64,000 nucleotides of DNA from Ancylobacter sp. Lp-2 (lineage in GTDB: Bacteria > Pseudomonadota > Alphaproteobacteria > Rhizobiales > Xanthobacteraceae), in contig NZ_JAJALI010000003.1 in assembly GCF_020523795.1 (NCBI RefSeq), positions 186,001 through 250,000 of the forward strand, read 5' to 3'. Position numbers and translations under genes: made by a program. Below the pieces are notes generated by a model. It saw only the letters and a list, made by a program, of their open reading frames with translations, was not told the DNA's origin and searched no databases. Below, one piece after another: positions 8,801 through 17,758 of the stretch. The stretch's first letter is position 1, and each line of letters begins with the position of its first letter.

Positions 8801-9930
8801 ATCGCGGCCTCGCGCATCATCTCGCGCTCGCCCTCGACTTCCAGCGGCAGCTTCACCGGCCGCTTGAGCTTGGCGGAGAGGTCGAGCGCCTTGGTGAGCA
8901 TCAGCCGGTTATGCGCCTCGGCGGCGGTGGCGTGCTGGGTCGGCAAATCGAGCGCGATGCGGTTGAGCCAGGATTCCGTCTCGGTGCGCATCGGCCCGCG
9001 CAATTCGCCGAGCGCCATGTCGCCGGGCGGATACGAGCCCATGAAGTCGACGAGGCGGCTTTTGTCCGGCAGGTAGCCTTCCTCCTGCGGCGCCGAGACC
9101 GCCAGCACGATGTCGCGGTGTGTGTCGTCGATGGTCAGCACCCCGGTGGTGCCGACGATGCCGACGTCGAGGCTGTACACCGCGCCCGGCCAGGTCACCG
9201 GCAGCGCCCAGGAGATGCTGAGGTGATAGACCGAGCCGTCGCTCATCATGATCATGCCGGCGGTGCCGTCGATGCCGCGCCAGTCTGAGCCCAGCACCTT
9301 GTCGACCGAGCGGGCATAGACCTCCACCGGTGTCTTGGCCTCCAGGTACCACATGACGATGTCGAGCGCGTGGGTGCCGGAGATCACCATCGGCGAGATG
9401 GTCTCCGGCGCGTTGGAGCGGCGGTAATTGTCGATGGCGACCAGTCGGTTCATGAAGGCGCGGGAGGTGACCATCGTCACGTCGCCGAGCGCGCCGGTGC
9501 GCACCTTCTCCTTCGCCGCCAGCCAGCGGCGACGGAAGCGCTGGGTGTAGCCAACCACCGCGTCGACGCCGGCGGCCTCGATCTCGCGCAGCACGCGGGC
9601 GGAGTCGCCGAGATGCGTCGCCAGCGGCTTCTCGATCAGCATCGGCAGGTCGCGCTCCAGCGCCGCCATCACCGGGTCGACATGCAGATGCTCGTCGGTG
9701 GCGACGATCACCGCCGTCACCTCCGGGCGCTTCAGCAATTCGCGATGGTCGGTGGTGACGAAGTCGGCGCCGATCTCCGCGCCGACGCGCCGTCCCTTCT
9801 CCGCGTCGATCTCGGCGAGGCCGATCCATTCCACCGCCGGATGGCGGGCGGCGACCGCGCCGCGGAACAGGCCGACGCGCCCGCCGCCGATGATGGCGAG
9901 ACCGATCCCCTTGGGCGAGTTGCGGCGCAT
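8794..9930 (-). CDS. Gfo/Idh/MocA-family NAD(P)-dependent oxidoreductase
   Basis: 378 residues. The Rossmann motif is IIGGGRVG near residues 13-20, and EKPLATHLGDS has EKP at about 100-102. The catalytic-side segment ISGTHALDIVMWYLE carries the conserved H and D. Start ATG 9930 has GGAGG 10 bases upstream. The frame is open further back, but the Rossmann fold begins right after this ATG. A 50-codon frame from 10082 ends in TGATG overlapping this start. The last codons overlap a 16-bp tandem repeat. Its substrate is probably a cyclic polyol or a sugar-like compound. Confidence 0.92.
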   Translation of the reverse strand: MRRNSPKGIGLAIIGGGRVGLFRGAVAARHPAVEWIGLAEIDAEKGRRVGAEIGADFVTTDHRELLKRPEVTAVIVATDEHLHVDPVMAALERDLPMLIEKPLATHLGDSARVLREIEAAGVDAVVGYTQRFRRRWLAAKEKVRTGALGDVTMVTSRAFMNRLVAIDNYRRSNAPETISPMVISGTHALDIVMWYLEAKTPVEVYARSVDKVLGSDWRGIDGTAGMIMMSDGSVYHLSISWALPVTWPGAVYSLDVGIVGTTGVLTIDDTHRDIVLAVSAPQEEGYLPDKSRLVDFMGSYPPGDMALGELRGPMRTETESWLNRIALDLPTQHATAAEAHNRLMLTKALDLSAKLKRPVKLPLEVEGEREMMREAAMA

Positions 9931-10016
9931 CACGGATGATCCTCCAGTTCTTGTGCAGTACAGCGACGGTCCTGCATCATGATTTCGATCCGACAGCATG
10001 TATCCGTCCTGGATGC

Positions 10017-10084
10017 GAGCGGACCATGCGCGGCTAGACCGCGCAAATACTCTTTCGCCATTGGGACATAGTGAAAGAGCATGG
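10017..10084 (-). repeat. 68-bp duplicated upstream element, copy A
   Basis: This copy matches 11252-11319 at 62 of 68 bases, in the same orientation. Each copy lies just upstream of a minus-strand Gfo/Idh/MocA gene (87 bp before 9930 here). It contains an inverted pair CTCTTTC/GAAAGAG separated by 16 bases. Read on the minus strand from ATG 10082 it opens a 50-codon frame containing FHYVPMAKEYLRGL and stopping at TGA 9930, which overlaps the dehydrogenase ATG by one base. Whether the element acts as DNA (operator), RNA or peptide is open. Confidence 0.75.
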
Positions 10085-10128
10085 ATAAAAGCGCGCGACG
10101 GGGCGTCTCGCCCGAGCCACGCCAGTTG

Positions 10129-11214
10129 TCAGGAGGCGGCCAGCGCGGCCGCCTTCAGATCGTTGATCTGCGCCAGCGCGCGGTTCGACAGCGGCAGGTC
10201 GACGGGCTCGTTGATCGCCGCCGACAGATCCGCCGCCATGTAGCTCTGCATCACCGTGCGCGCGTGCTCGGGCGCCACCATCACCGGCCGGTCGCGCAGC
10301 ACGGCTTCGAGGAAATGGATGGTCTCCGGGCCCATCTGGCCGGCGAACACATGGTCGACCTGCTCGCCCGGCATGGTCGACATCGGGAAGCGCGTGCCCT
10401 CGCTCACCGTGCTCAGCCAGTTGTCGCGCTGGGTGTCGTCGAGGATCAGCGCGCCCTCGGTGCCGGTGATCTCGATCCAGGTACCGCAATAGTTCGGATA
10501 GGCCGGCGGCAGGTTCCAGCCGCCGCCGATCACCACCAGCGTGCCGTTGTCCATCGTCACCGTGGACCACATGCAATCATAGGAACCGTTGATATCCTGC
10601 ATGTAGCCATAGGCGCCCTGCGAATAGACCCGCAGCGGCTTGGCCGGCTCCAGCAGCCAGAACACGAAGTCGAGATCGTGCGTCGATTCCATCGCCGCCG
10701 GCGAGAGCTTGGTGCGCGAGGCGATCTTCTTGCCGAGGCTGCGCGACAAATGCCGCGACACCATCACGTTCACGACCCGCCCCAGCGTGCCGTCGGCGAT
10801 CTTCTTCTTGGCATAGGCGATCTTGGGGTTGAAGCGCTGCGAATAGCCGATGGTGAACTTCACCCGGTTGCGGTGTGACAGCTCGATGAGCTCGTTCGCC
10901 TCCCACAGCTCCATGGCGATCGGCTTTTCCAGGAGCACATGCTTGCCGGCCTTCAGGCAGTCGCGGGCGATCGGGTAATGCGTGTTCTCCGGCGTCGTCG
11001 AGATGTAGACCACCTCGATGGCGTCGTTCTCCACGATGTCATGATAGTCGAGCGTGGCGGTGGCCGGCTTGGTGAGGAGGCGCACCTCCTCCAGTCGCTC
11101 GGGGCGGATCTCGCAGATGTGCAGACGGTCGACCAGCGCCGAGCGCGAAAGGGTTTCGGCGCGAATACCTCCGCACCAGCCCGTTCCAATGACGGCGACC
11201 TCGACCTGCCTCAT
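10129..11214 (-). CDS. Gfo/Idh/MocA-family NAD(P)-dependent oxidoreductase
   Basis: 361 residues beginning MRQVEVAVIGTGWCGG, with the Rossmann loop GTGWCG at 10-15. LLEKPIAMELWEANELIEL has EKP at about 96-98, and STHDLDFVFWLLEPAKPLRVYS carries the substrate-side residues. ATG 11214 coincides with the start of the fold and is preferred over the longer frame to 11262. It shares gene orientation and the 68-bp upstream element with the neighbouring dehydrogenase at 8794-9930, suggesting co-regulation. The two proteins are clearly paralogous in layout but differ widely in sequence. Confidence 0.92.
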   Translation of the reverse strand: MRQVEVAVIGTGWCGGIRAETLSRSALVDRLHICEIRPERLEEVRLLTKPATATLDYHDIVENDAIEVVYISTTPENTHYPIARDCLKAGKHVLLEKPIAMELWEANELIELSHRNRVKFTIGYSQRFNPKIAYAKKKIADGTLGRVVNVMVSRHLSRSLGKKIASRTKLSPAAMESTHDLDFVFWLLEPAKPLRVYSQGAYGYMQDINGSYDCMWSTVTMDNGTLVVIGGGWNLPPAYPNYCGTWIEITGTEGALILDDTQRDNWLSTVSEGTRFPMSTMPGEQVDHVFAGQMGPETIHFLEAVLRDRPVMVAPEHARTVMQSYMAADLSAAINEPVDLPLSNRALAQINDLKAAALAAS

Positions 11215-11251
11215 CACTTTCCACCCCAGGGTCAGACTTTTATTTGACCCG

Positions 11252-11319
11252 GAGCGGACCATGCGGTGTCAGGCCGCGCAAATACTCTTTCGCCATTGGG
11301 ACATAGTGAAAGGGCATGG
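11252..11319 (-). repeat. 68-bp duplicated upstream element, copy B
   Basis: Second copy of the element at 10017-10084, located 38 bp upstream of the dehydrogenase start at 11214. The shared blocks are GAGCGGACCATGCG, a variable 9-base stretch, then a 38-base identical run apart from one substitution near the end. On the minus strand ATG 11317 opens a 25-codon frame ending with TAA at 11240. From 11320 to 11505 the intergenic region is GC-rich, and I see no gene or signal in it. Confidence 0.75.
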
Positions 11320-11505
11320 CAGGAGGCGGCTGCAAGTACCCGACGGCGGCCCGGCGGCATCTCGAAGGCGCCGGGCGGAGCCACGGCGCGGGCGGCGATC
11401 TGACAAGCGGCGATCTCGAAAGCAACCGGCCCGCCGGTCCGGCATTGTCAGGGTCGACGGCGGCGAGGTCTTGCGTGTCCTCCCGCCCCGTTCCCTCCCG
11501 CCTCG

Positions 11506-11538
11506 CGGGTGGCGGTCTCCCGACCGTCACCCGTTTTT
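11506..11538 (+). terminator. Intrinsic terminator (plus-strand polarity)
   Basis: A 12-bp stem (CGGGTGGCGGTC / GACCGTCACCCG, one G-U pair) with a TCCC loop is followed directly by TTTTT (11534-11538). The T-tract is on the plus strand although the flanking genes are minus-strand. It would therefore stop antisense or read-through transcription entering the desaturase 3' end; on the minus strand it is only a stable 3' hairpin. Confidence 0.6.
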
Positions 11539-11558
11539 GTCTGAGGAAAGGTGCTGGT

Positions 11559-12494
11559 TCAGCTCGCCTTCGGGTGGCGCGGATCGTCATGCGCGCGCAG
11601 CAGGAAGCGGCGGGCGACGTCGAGATAGCCGGCATAGACCAGCCCGCCATTGCGCTCCACCAGATCTTCGCGCTCGTCACGATAGACCGCCGGCAGCCGG
11701 TACCACGGCAGGTGCGGGCGCAGATGATGCAGCACGTGCAGATTGTTGTTGAGGTAGAGCAGGCCGAGCAGGCCGCCCTTCTCGACGATGGCGGTGCGCT
11801 CCTCATGCTCCTCGGCGAAGCGGTGCTCGGCGAAGGAGCGCAGCCGGGTCAGCGCCGCGCCGACATAGACGAAGCCGAAGAGATAGGTCGCCAGCGGCAT
11901 GCCGCACACGCCGACCACCCAGGCGAGCAGGCCGGCGACGCCCAGCGCGTGCCGCGCCCAGATGCGCCGCGCCTTGCCCTCGCCGCGCCACACGGCGCGG
12001 GCCTCGGTCCACAGGAAGCCGCCGATCATGATGAACGGCCCGAGGGTCAGGCGACCGACCAGCGTCATGTTGAACCGCAGCAGCAGCCGCGTGACGCCGC
12101 CGAGCCGGTCCCAGTCGGTCTGGCGCAGATACACCGATTCCGGGTCCTCGATGGGATCGGTGAGGTGCTCGTCGCGGTGGTGGCGCAGATGCGACGAGCG
12201 GTAGATCGGATAGGGCAGCCACACCGACAGCGGCGGCCAGCCGACCGCGTCGTTGATGCGCCGCGAGCGCGTGGGATGCCCGTGCATCACCTCATGCTGC
12301 AGCGATCCCTGCCAGGCGACCAGCCAGCCGCCGACCGCGCAGAGCATCCAAAACGGTACCGCCTCCCACCACCAGGTCAGGGCAAGCCAGCCGCCATAAA
12401 TGAGCACGGCAAGGCCTATGGTCGGCCATTCGAGGCGGGGAGAGTGCGGCATGGAGAGAAGGACCGGAGAGGGAGGGAACATCGCGGCTGGCAA
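11559..12494 (-). CDS. Membrane fatty acid desaturase-family protein
   Basis: A 311-residue integral-membrane di-iron enzyme. All three histidine boxes are present: HEVMH (about 67-71), HLRHH (about 102-106) and LHVLHH (about 253-258), with four or more hydrophobic segments. The family inserts double bonds into acyl chains or hydroxylates carotenoid-like lipids using O2. The start is uncertain: ATG 12494, 12482 and 12452 are all in frame, none with a good Shine-Dalgarno. ATG 12452 (MPHSPRLEWPTIGLAVL) lies closest to the conserved region. It is transcribed away from the osmoprotectant operon. Confidence 0.9.
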   Translation of the reverse strand: MPAAMFPPSPVLLSMPHSPRLEWPTIGLAVLIYGGWLALTWWWEAVPFWMLCAVGGWLVAWQGSLQHEVMHGHPTRSRRINDAVGWPPLSVWLPYPIYRSSHLRHHRDEHLTDPIEDPESVYLRQTDWDRLGGVTRLLLRFNMTLVGRLTLGPFIMIGGFLWTEARAVWRGEGKARRIWARHALGVAGLLAWVVGVCGMPLATYLFGFVYVGAALTRLRSFAEHRFAEEHEERTAIVEKGGLLGLLYLNNNLHVLHHLRPHLPWYRLPAVYRDEREDLVERNGGLVYAGYLDVARRFLLRAHDDPRHPKAS

Positions 12495-12609
12495 GCGAAT
12501 TGTATGCCAGTAAGGAAGACTATCAGTACATATTGTCTATAAATTTACTAGTGATATGTCTAGCGGATCCGCGGACCGGTAGGCCGGTGCGCATGAGGGG
12601 AGCACTACG

Positions 12610-13533
12610 ATGAGCCTTCGCCGCCTTATCGCCACCGCCGCGCTCGTCGCCGGCCTCGGCCTTGCTGTACCCGTCGCGGCCTCTGCCGCCGACAGCGTCA
12701 CCGTCGCCTCCAAGATCGACACCGAAGGTGCGGTGCTTGGAAACATCATCGCGCTGCTGCTGGAGCAGAAAGGGCTCGACGTCAAGGAGCGCATCTCGCT
12801 CGGCCCGACCAAGATCGTGCGCACCGCGCTGCTGGAGGGCGAGGTCGACATCTACCCGGAATATACCGGCAATGCCGGCTTCTTCTTCAATGTCGACGCC
12901 GACCCGGCGTGGAAGAAGGCCGACACCGCCTATGCCAAGGCCAAGGAGTTGGACGCCGCCAACAAGGTCGTCTGGCTCCAGCCGGCCCCGGCCAACAACA
13001 CCTGGGCCATTGCCGTGCGCGGCGACGTCGCCAAGGCCAATAATCTCGCGACGCTCGACGACTTCGGCAAATGGGTCGCCGGCGGCGGCAAGGTGAAGCT
13101 GGCCGGCTCGGCCGAGTTCGTCGAGAGCGCGGCGGCGCTGCCGGCCTTCCAGAGCGCCTATGGCTTCAAGCTCGGGCAGGACCAGTTGCTGGTGTTGTCC
13201 GGCGGCGACACCGCCGCCACCATCAAGGCGGCGGCCGAGGGCACCTCCGGCGTCAACGCCGCCATGGTCTACGGCACCGATGGCGGCATCGCCGCGCTCG
13301 GCCTCAAGGTGCTGGCCGACACCAAGGGCGTGCAGGCGGTCTACGAGCCGGCGCCGGTGGTGCGCGCGGCGGTGCTGGAGGCGCATCCCGAGATCGCTAC
13401 CGTGCTCGCCCCGGCCTTCTCGGCGCTGACGCTGGAAACCCTGCAGGGTCTCAACGCCAAGGTGCAGATCGAAGGCCAGGACGCCCGCGCCGTCGCCAAG
13501 GAGTGGCTGACCGGCAAGGGACTGCTGAAGTGA
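12610..13533 (+). CDS. yehZ: Osmoprotectant/glycine betaine ABC transporter substrate-binding protein (YehZ/OsmF type)
   Basis: A 307-residue periplasmic protein with a Sec signal peptide (MSLRRLIATAALVAGLGLAV..ASAA) and an OpuAC-type ligand fold. TVASKIDTEGAVLGNIIALLLEQKG and EGEVDIYPEYTGNAGFFF are typical of YehZ/OsmF. It is the first gene of a four-gene operon in the E. coli order yehZ-yehY-yehX-yehW, with 4-bp overlaps throughout. The AT-rich stretch 12500-12570, including the palindrome GCGGATCCGC at 12563-12572, probably holds the promoter. The ligand is likely a quaternary amine or related solute. Confidence 0.94.
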   Translation: MSLRRLIATAALVAGLGLAVPVAASAADSVTVASKIDTEGAVLGNIIALLLEQKGLDVKERISLGPTKIVRTALLEGEVDIYPEYTGNAGFFFNVDADPAWKKADTAYAKAKELDAANKVVWLQPAPANNTWAIAVRGDVAKANNLATLDDFGKWVAGGGKVKLAGSAEFVESAAALPAFQSAYGFKLGQDQLLVLSGGDTAATIKAAAEGTSGVNAAMVYGTDGGIAALGLKVLADTKGVQAVYEPAPVVRAAVLEAHPEIATVLAPAFSALTLETLQGLNAKVQIEGQDARAVAKEWLTGKGLLK

Positions 13534-14762
13534 GCCTCGCGGGCGAGGCGGTCGTCGCTCCGGCGCCGGAAGCCGCCGCGCCCGCCCGGCCCCGTGCCGG
13601 CGCTCCCCGCGCCAACCCGCTGCTGGTGCTCATCGTCACCGGCATGGTGGTGGCGCTGGGCAGCCTCGGCTTCGTGTCGGCGGCACCGAACCGCATCGTC
13701 AGCGGCAAGCCGCTCGCCTTGTGGGTGGCGGTGGAGCCGGGCGTCGCCGCGCTGGTCGCCGCCCTGGTGGTGGCGCTCGGGGCGTCGGCGCTCATCCGCT
13801 CCGGAGTCTGGCGCGACCGGCTCATCGCCCTGATCGCCGCCGCGCTGCTCGTCGCCAGCCTCCTAGCCGCCGCCCATGCGGCCGGCCTCGTCGCCGCCGC
13901 GAGCGGACCGGTGGCGCGCACCTCGCTCGGCGCCGCCTTCTGGATCGTCGCCGCCGGCGCCGCCTTCGCACTCGCCGACGCGGTGGGGCGGCTCGCGCCG
14001 CATCCGCTGGCGCAATCGGCCATCGCCGCGGCGGTGGTCGGCGCGCTCCTCGCCCTCGCCGCCTCCGGCGCGCTGTCCGACCTGTCGCTGGCGCGCGAAT
14101 TCGCCAACCGCCGCGCCGCCTATGGCGCCGAGATGCTGCGCCACCTCGCTCTGGTCGGCGGCGCGCTCGCCGCCGCGCTGCCGATCGGCACGCTGCTCGG
14201 CCTCCTCGCGCTGCGGCGGCCGGGCTGGCGCAAGCCGCTCTTCGCGGTGCTGAACCTCATCCAGACCATTCCCTCCATCGCGATTTTCGGCCTGCTGATC
14301 GGGCCGCTCTCGGCGCTATCGGGGGCGTTTCCGGGATTGCGCGCGCTCGGCATCGGCGGCATCGGCGCCGCGCCGGCGGTGATCGCGCTCACCCTCTACG
14401 GGCTGCTGCCGGTGGCGCGCGGCGCTTTCACCGGCCTCGCCTCGGTGCCGCCCGCCGTCATCGACGCCGCGCGCGGCATGGGGCTCGACGAGCGGCAGAT
14501 CCTGCGCCGCGTCTCCATCCCGCTCGCCTTGCCAATCCTCGTCGCGGCGCTCAGGGTGGTGGTGGTGCAGCTCACCGGCCTCACCGTGGTGGCGGCGCTG
14601 ATCGGCGCCGGCGGGCTCGGCGTGTTCATCTTCCAGGGCCTCGGCCAGACCGCCACCGACCTCATCCTGCTCGGCGCGCTGTCGGCCATCGCGCTGGCCC
14701 TCGTCTTCGACCTCGCGCTGCGCAGCCTCGGCGAGCTCATCGCCACCGGAGAGCGTCCATGA
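13530..14762 (+). CDS. yehY: Osmoprotectant ABC transporter permease (YehY type)
   Basis: 410 residues from GTG 13530, which overlaps the yehZ stop (GTGA). The N-terminal half is a run of hydrophobic helices without the transporter motif, as in YehY. The C-terminal half is a BPD_transp_1 domain with the EAA-like loop [31 protein letters not shown]. No ATG suits the start because the first is well inside the first helix region. It pairs with YehW as a heterodimeric channel driven by YehX. Confidence 0.92.
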   Translation: MSLAGEAVVAPAPEAAAPARPRAGAPRANPLLVLIVTGMVVALGSLGFVSAAPNRIVSGKPLALWVAVEPGVAALVAALVVALGASALIRSGVWRDRLIALIAAALLVASLLAAAHAAGLVAAASGPVARTSLGAAFWIVAAGAAFALADAVGRLAPHPLAQSAIAAAVVGALLALAASGALSDLSLAREFANRRAAYGAEMLRHLALVGGALAAALPIGTLLGLLALRRPGWRKPLFAVLNLIQTIPSIAIFGLLIGPLSALSGAFPGLRALGIGGIGAAPAVIALTLYGLLPVARGAFTGLASVPPAVIDAARGMGLDERQILRRVSIPLALPILVAALRVVVVQLTGLTVVAALIGAGGLGVFIFQGLGQTATDLILLGALSAIALALVFDLALRSLGELIATGERP

Positions 14763-15688
14763 TCGTGCTCGACCGCCTCACCAAGCGCTACGGCCCGACC
14801 GTCGCGGTCGACCAGCTCTCGCTCACCGTGCCCACCGGCTCGATCTGCGCGCTGGTCGGCGCCTCCGGCTGCGGCAAGTCGACGACGCTGCGCCTCATCA
14901 ACCGCCTCATCGAGCCCGATGGCGGGCGCGTGCTCATCGAGGGCACCGACGCCGCCAGCCTGCCGGCCGTCGCGCTGCGCCGGCGCATCGGCTACGTCAT
15001 CCAGTCGATCGGCCTGTTCCCGCACTGGAGCATCGCCCGCAACATCTCAACCGTGCCGGAGCTGCTCGGCTGGACGCCCGCCCGCATATCGGCCCGCGTC
15101 GACGAACTGCTCGATCTCGTCGGCCTCGATCCGGCGCTGTACCGCCACCGCCGGCCGCACCAACTGTCCGGCGGCCAGCAGCAGCGCGTCGGCGTCGCCC
15201 GCGCGCTCGCCGCCGATCCCGACCTTTTGCTGATGGACGAACCGTTCGGCGCCCTCGACCCGGTGACGCGCGACGGATTGCAGGGCGCGCTCATCGACAT
15301 CCAGGCCCGCACCGGCAAGACGGTGGTGATCGTCACCCACGACATCGACGAGGCGATCCGCCTCGCCTCGCGCATCGCCGTGCTCGACGGCGGCAGGCTG
15401 ATCCAGCAGGGCACGCCGCGCGAACTGCTCGCTCACCCGGTCAACAGCTTCGTCGAGGCCTTCGTCGGCGGCCCGCGCCGGGGCCTGCGGCTCCTGCAGG
15501 TGACGCCGGTCGGCGAGCGCACCGATTACTCGGTCGACCACGGAGACGCGTGCGAGCCCATCGCCGCCGACGCCATGTTGGACGCGGCGCTGGCGCTGAT
15601 GGTCGCTGGCGGCACCGACCGGCTGCCGGTGCGCGACCAGGCCGGACGGCGCGGCACGCTCTCGCTCGCCGACGTGGTGACGTCATGA
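14759..15688 (+). CDS. yehX: Osmoprotectant ABC transporter ATP-binding protein (YehX/OsmV type)
   Basis: A 309-residue ATPase. Walker [10 protein letters not shown] lies at about 34-42, signature LSGGQ at about 136-140 and Walker B LLLMDEP at about 156-162, followed by the H-loop VTHDIDEA. The C-terminal tail (about 245-309) is a remnant of the CBS region found in ProV/OpuCA ATPases and ends with SLADVV. It is coupled to yehY and yehW by ATGA overlaps. An intact nucleotide-binding site predicts a working importer. Confidence 0.95.
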   Translation: MIVLDRLTKRYGPTVAVDQLSLTVPTGSICALVGASGCGKSTTLRLINRLIEPDGGRVLIEGTDAASLPAVALRRRIGYVIQSIGLFPHWSIARNISTVPELLGWTPARISARVDELLDLVGLDPALYRHRRPHQLSGGQQQRVGVARALAADPDLLLMDEPFGALDPVTRDGLQGALIDIQARTGKTVVIVTHDIDEAIRLASRIAVLDGGRLIQQGTPRELLAHPVNSFVEAFVGGPRRGLRLLQVTPVGERTDYSVDHGDACEPIAADAMLDAALALMVAGGTDRLPVRDQAGRRGTLSLADVVTS

Positions 15689-16452
15689 GCGACATCGCCA
15701 GCGGCCACACCCGCCCGCCCGCCGGCGCCCTCGCCCGCCTCGCCGCCCGCCCGGCGGTGTGGGCGAGCCTCGCCTTCGCCGCCGCGCTGATGCTGCTGCC
15801 CTATAGCGGCCCGCTGTTCCATGCGTTGTTCCCGGATCTGCCGCGCCCGCTCTACACCCGCGCCAGCTTCCTCGACCTCGCACTCTCCCATGCCGGGCTG
15901 GTCGGCCTCGCCAGCCTGGTGGTGGTGAGCCTCGGCATCGCCATCGGCATCTTCGTCACCCGCCCGGCCGGGCGCGACTTCGCCGGCCCGGTCGACACGC
16001 TGACCGCGGTCGGCCAGACCTTCCCGCCCACCGCCGTGCTGGCGCTGGCGGTGCCGGCCATCGGCTATGGCGGCGCCCCGACCGTCATCGCGCTGATCGT
16101 CTACGGCCTGCTGCCGGTGGTCAGCGCCACCATCGCCGGGCTCGGCGCGGTGCCCGCCGCGCCAGTGCAGGCCGCCGACGGCATCGGCCTGTCGCCGGCC
16201 GGGCGGCTGGTCAAGGTCGAGCTGCCGCTCGCCGCGCCGGTGATCCTGTCCGGCATCCGCACCTCGGTGATCCTCAATATCGGCACTGCCACTATCGGCT
16301 CCACCGTCGGCGCCCTCACCCTCGGCTCGCCGATCATCGAGGGCCTGTCCGGCTCCAACCCGGCCTATGTGCTGCAGGGCGCCCTGCTGGTCGGGCTGTT
16401 CGCGGTCGCCACCGATCTGTGGTTCGACGAGCTGGAGCGGGCGCTGCACTGA
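15685..16452 (+). CDS. yehW: Osmoprotectant ABC transporter permease (YehW type)
   Basis: A 255-residue inner-membrane protein with five or six helices and the BPD_transp_1 loop [33 protein letters not shown] 15685 overlaps the yehX stop. The frame extends upstream, but those residues are out-of-frame translation of yehX. It completes the yehZYXW operon. The following 144 bp hold the promoter of a LysR gene and a 15-bp perfect palindrome (GGCGCCC-C-GGGCGCC, 16524-16538) that could end this operon or bind the regulator. Confidence 0.93.
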   Translation: MSDIASGHTRPPAGALARLAARPAVWASLAFAAALMLLPYSGPLFHALFPDLPRPLYTRASFLDLALSHAGLVGLASLVVVSLGIAIGIFVTRPAGRDFAGPVDTLTAVGQTFPPTAVLALAVPAIGYGGAPTVIALIVYGLLPVVSATIAGLGAVPAAPVQAADGIGLSPAGRLVKVELPLAAPVILSGIRTSVILNIGTATIGSTVGALTLGSPIIEGLSGSNPAYVLQGALLVGLFAVATDLWFDELERALH

Positions 16453-16596
16453 GCGGGGCATGCCGATGACCTGCCTAATGTAGCGCCATATTCACCGGAA
16501 AAATGCGGTTAATTCGATCTTAAGGCGCCCCGGGCGCCGCGCTACTCTCCGCTCCCGGACAGGGGCTCCCGTGAAAAGGGGCCGCAGCGGGAGAGG

Positions 16597-17550
16597 ATGG
16601 ACGTGCGCCATTTCGAGAGCGACGCGCTGGCCGCGCTGATCGCCGTCGCCGATTTCGGCAGCTTCACCGCCGCTGCCGAGCATCTCGGCAAGACGCAGGC
16701 GGCGGTCAGCATGTCCGTGGCGCGGCTGGAGGAGCGGCTCGGCAAGAAGCTGTTCGAGCGTGGCCATCGCCGCGTCACCGCCACCGTCACCGGCGAGTGC
16801 CTGATCGGCTATGCCCGGCAGATCCAGTCGATCGAGGCCGAGGCGCTCGCCGCCGTCGCCGACCGGGTGACCGAGAGCCGGGTACGCCTCGGCATGCCCG
16901 ACGATTTCATGGGCTCGATCGGCGAGGCGCTGTTGCACCGCTTCAGTCCGCAGAACCGCGCCGTCTATATCGACCTCTCCTGCGATTTCTCGCGCAAGCT
17001 GCGGCTGATGATGAACAATGGCGAGCTCGACGTCGCCATTGTCACCCAGGGGCCGGAGGACCCGCCGGACCAGGTGTTCCGCTATGAGCGGCAGGTCTGG
17101 TGCACCGGCCCGAACGGCTATCCCGAGCACGAGGACGTGCTGCGCCTCGCCATGTTCTCCGACGATTGCTCGGCCCGGCCGCGCGTCTTCGCCACGCTGG
17201 ACCGTGCCGGCCGGCCCTGGCGGCTCGCGCACACCTCCTCGCATGTCAGCGGCATCCACCTTGCCGTCGCCTCCGGCAACATGCTCACCGTGCTGCCGGA
17301 ATCAGCGGTGCCGGTCGGCTGGCGCTGCCTCGGCGAGGAAGACGGCCTGCCCGCTTTGCCGGCGCTGCCGCTGGTGCTGCTGGTCAGCCGCAGCGAGCGC
17401 CTCGCCGCCCGCCGGCTCGCCGCCTTCCTGCGCCGCGAATTCGCCCGGCCCTACGAGCCCGGCGTCGGTGCCGTCAGCTGGATCGAGACGCCGGAGCCGG
17501 CGCTCGCCGGCGCCACCCTTGTCGCCGCCACGAATAAAGCGGGCTTATGA
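16597..17550 (+). CDS. LysR-family transcriptional regulator
   Basis: 317 residues. The HTH at about 7-66 reads ALIAVADFGSFTAAAEHLGKTQAAVSMSVARLEERLGKKLFER, followed by a LysR effector domain from about 90. GGGAGAGG upstream of ATG 16597 is a strong ribosome binding site, partly enclosed by CTCTCCGCT/AGCGGGAGAG pairing. The gene lies directly upstream of the TRAP transporter operon on the same strand, which it most plausibly controls. The ligand is unknown. Confidence 0.93.
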   Translation: MDVRHFESDALAALIAVADFGSFTAAAEHLGKTQAAVSMSVARLEERLGKKLFERGHRRVTATVTGECLIGYARQIQSIEAEALAAVADRVTESRVRLGMPDDFMGSIGEALLHRFSPQNRAVYIDLSCDFSRKLRLMMNNGELDVAIVTQGPEDPPDQVFRYERQVWCTGPNGYPEHEDVLRLAMFSDDCSARPRVFATLDRAGRPWRLAHTSSHVSGIHLAVASGNMLTVLPESAVPVGWRCLGEEDGLPALPALPLVLLVSRSERLAARRLAAFLRREFARPYEPGVGAVSWIETPEPALAGATLVAATNKAGL

Positions 17551-17654
17551 AACCATAAGAACTTGTTGGCCCGCCCCCGTCCCTCGGCAATTGACGCTAC
17601 GGGCGCCGCAGGACCACAGTGTCACCAACTCGTCATCGAGAGCCCGCCCAAGCG

Positions 17655-17678
17655 GTATTCCCTGCCGCCTAGGGATAC
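17655..17678. promoter_or_regulatory. Imperfect inverted repeat upstream of the TRAP operon
   Basis: GTATTCCCT and AGGGATAC (one bulged base) are separated by GCCGCCT, about 80 bp before the TRAP receptor start. This is a candidate operator for the adjacent LysR or another regulator. The inference rests only on symmetry and position. Confidence 0.35.
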
Positions 17679-17758
17679 GTCTCTCGCACAGAACGATATC
17701 AGGGCAGGAACTCCGAGGATTCATCTGATTTTGACGGGTGAGACATTTGGAGACGACT

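Noticed and set aside
10040..10075. Possible sigma-54 promoter (TGGC...TTGC) inside the 68-bp element
   Set aside because: The two blocks are ten bases apart instead of about seven, so the spacing does not fit sigma-54 recognition.
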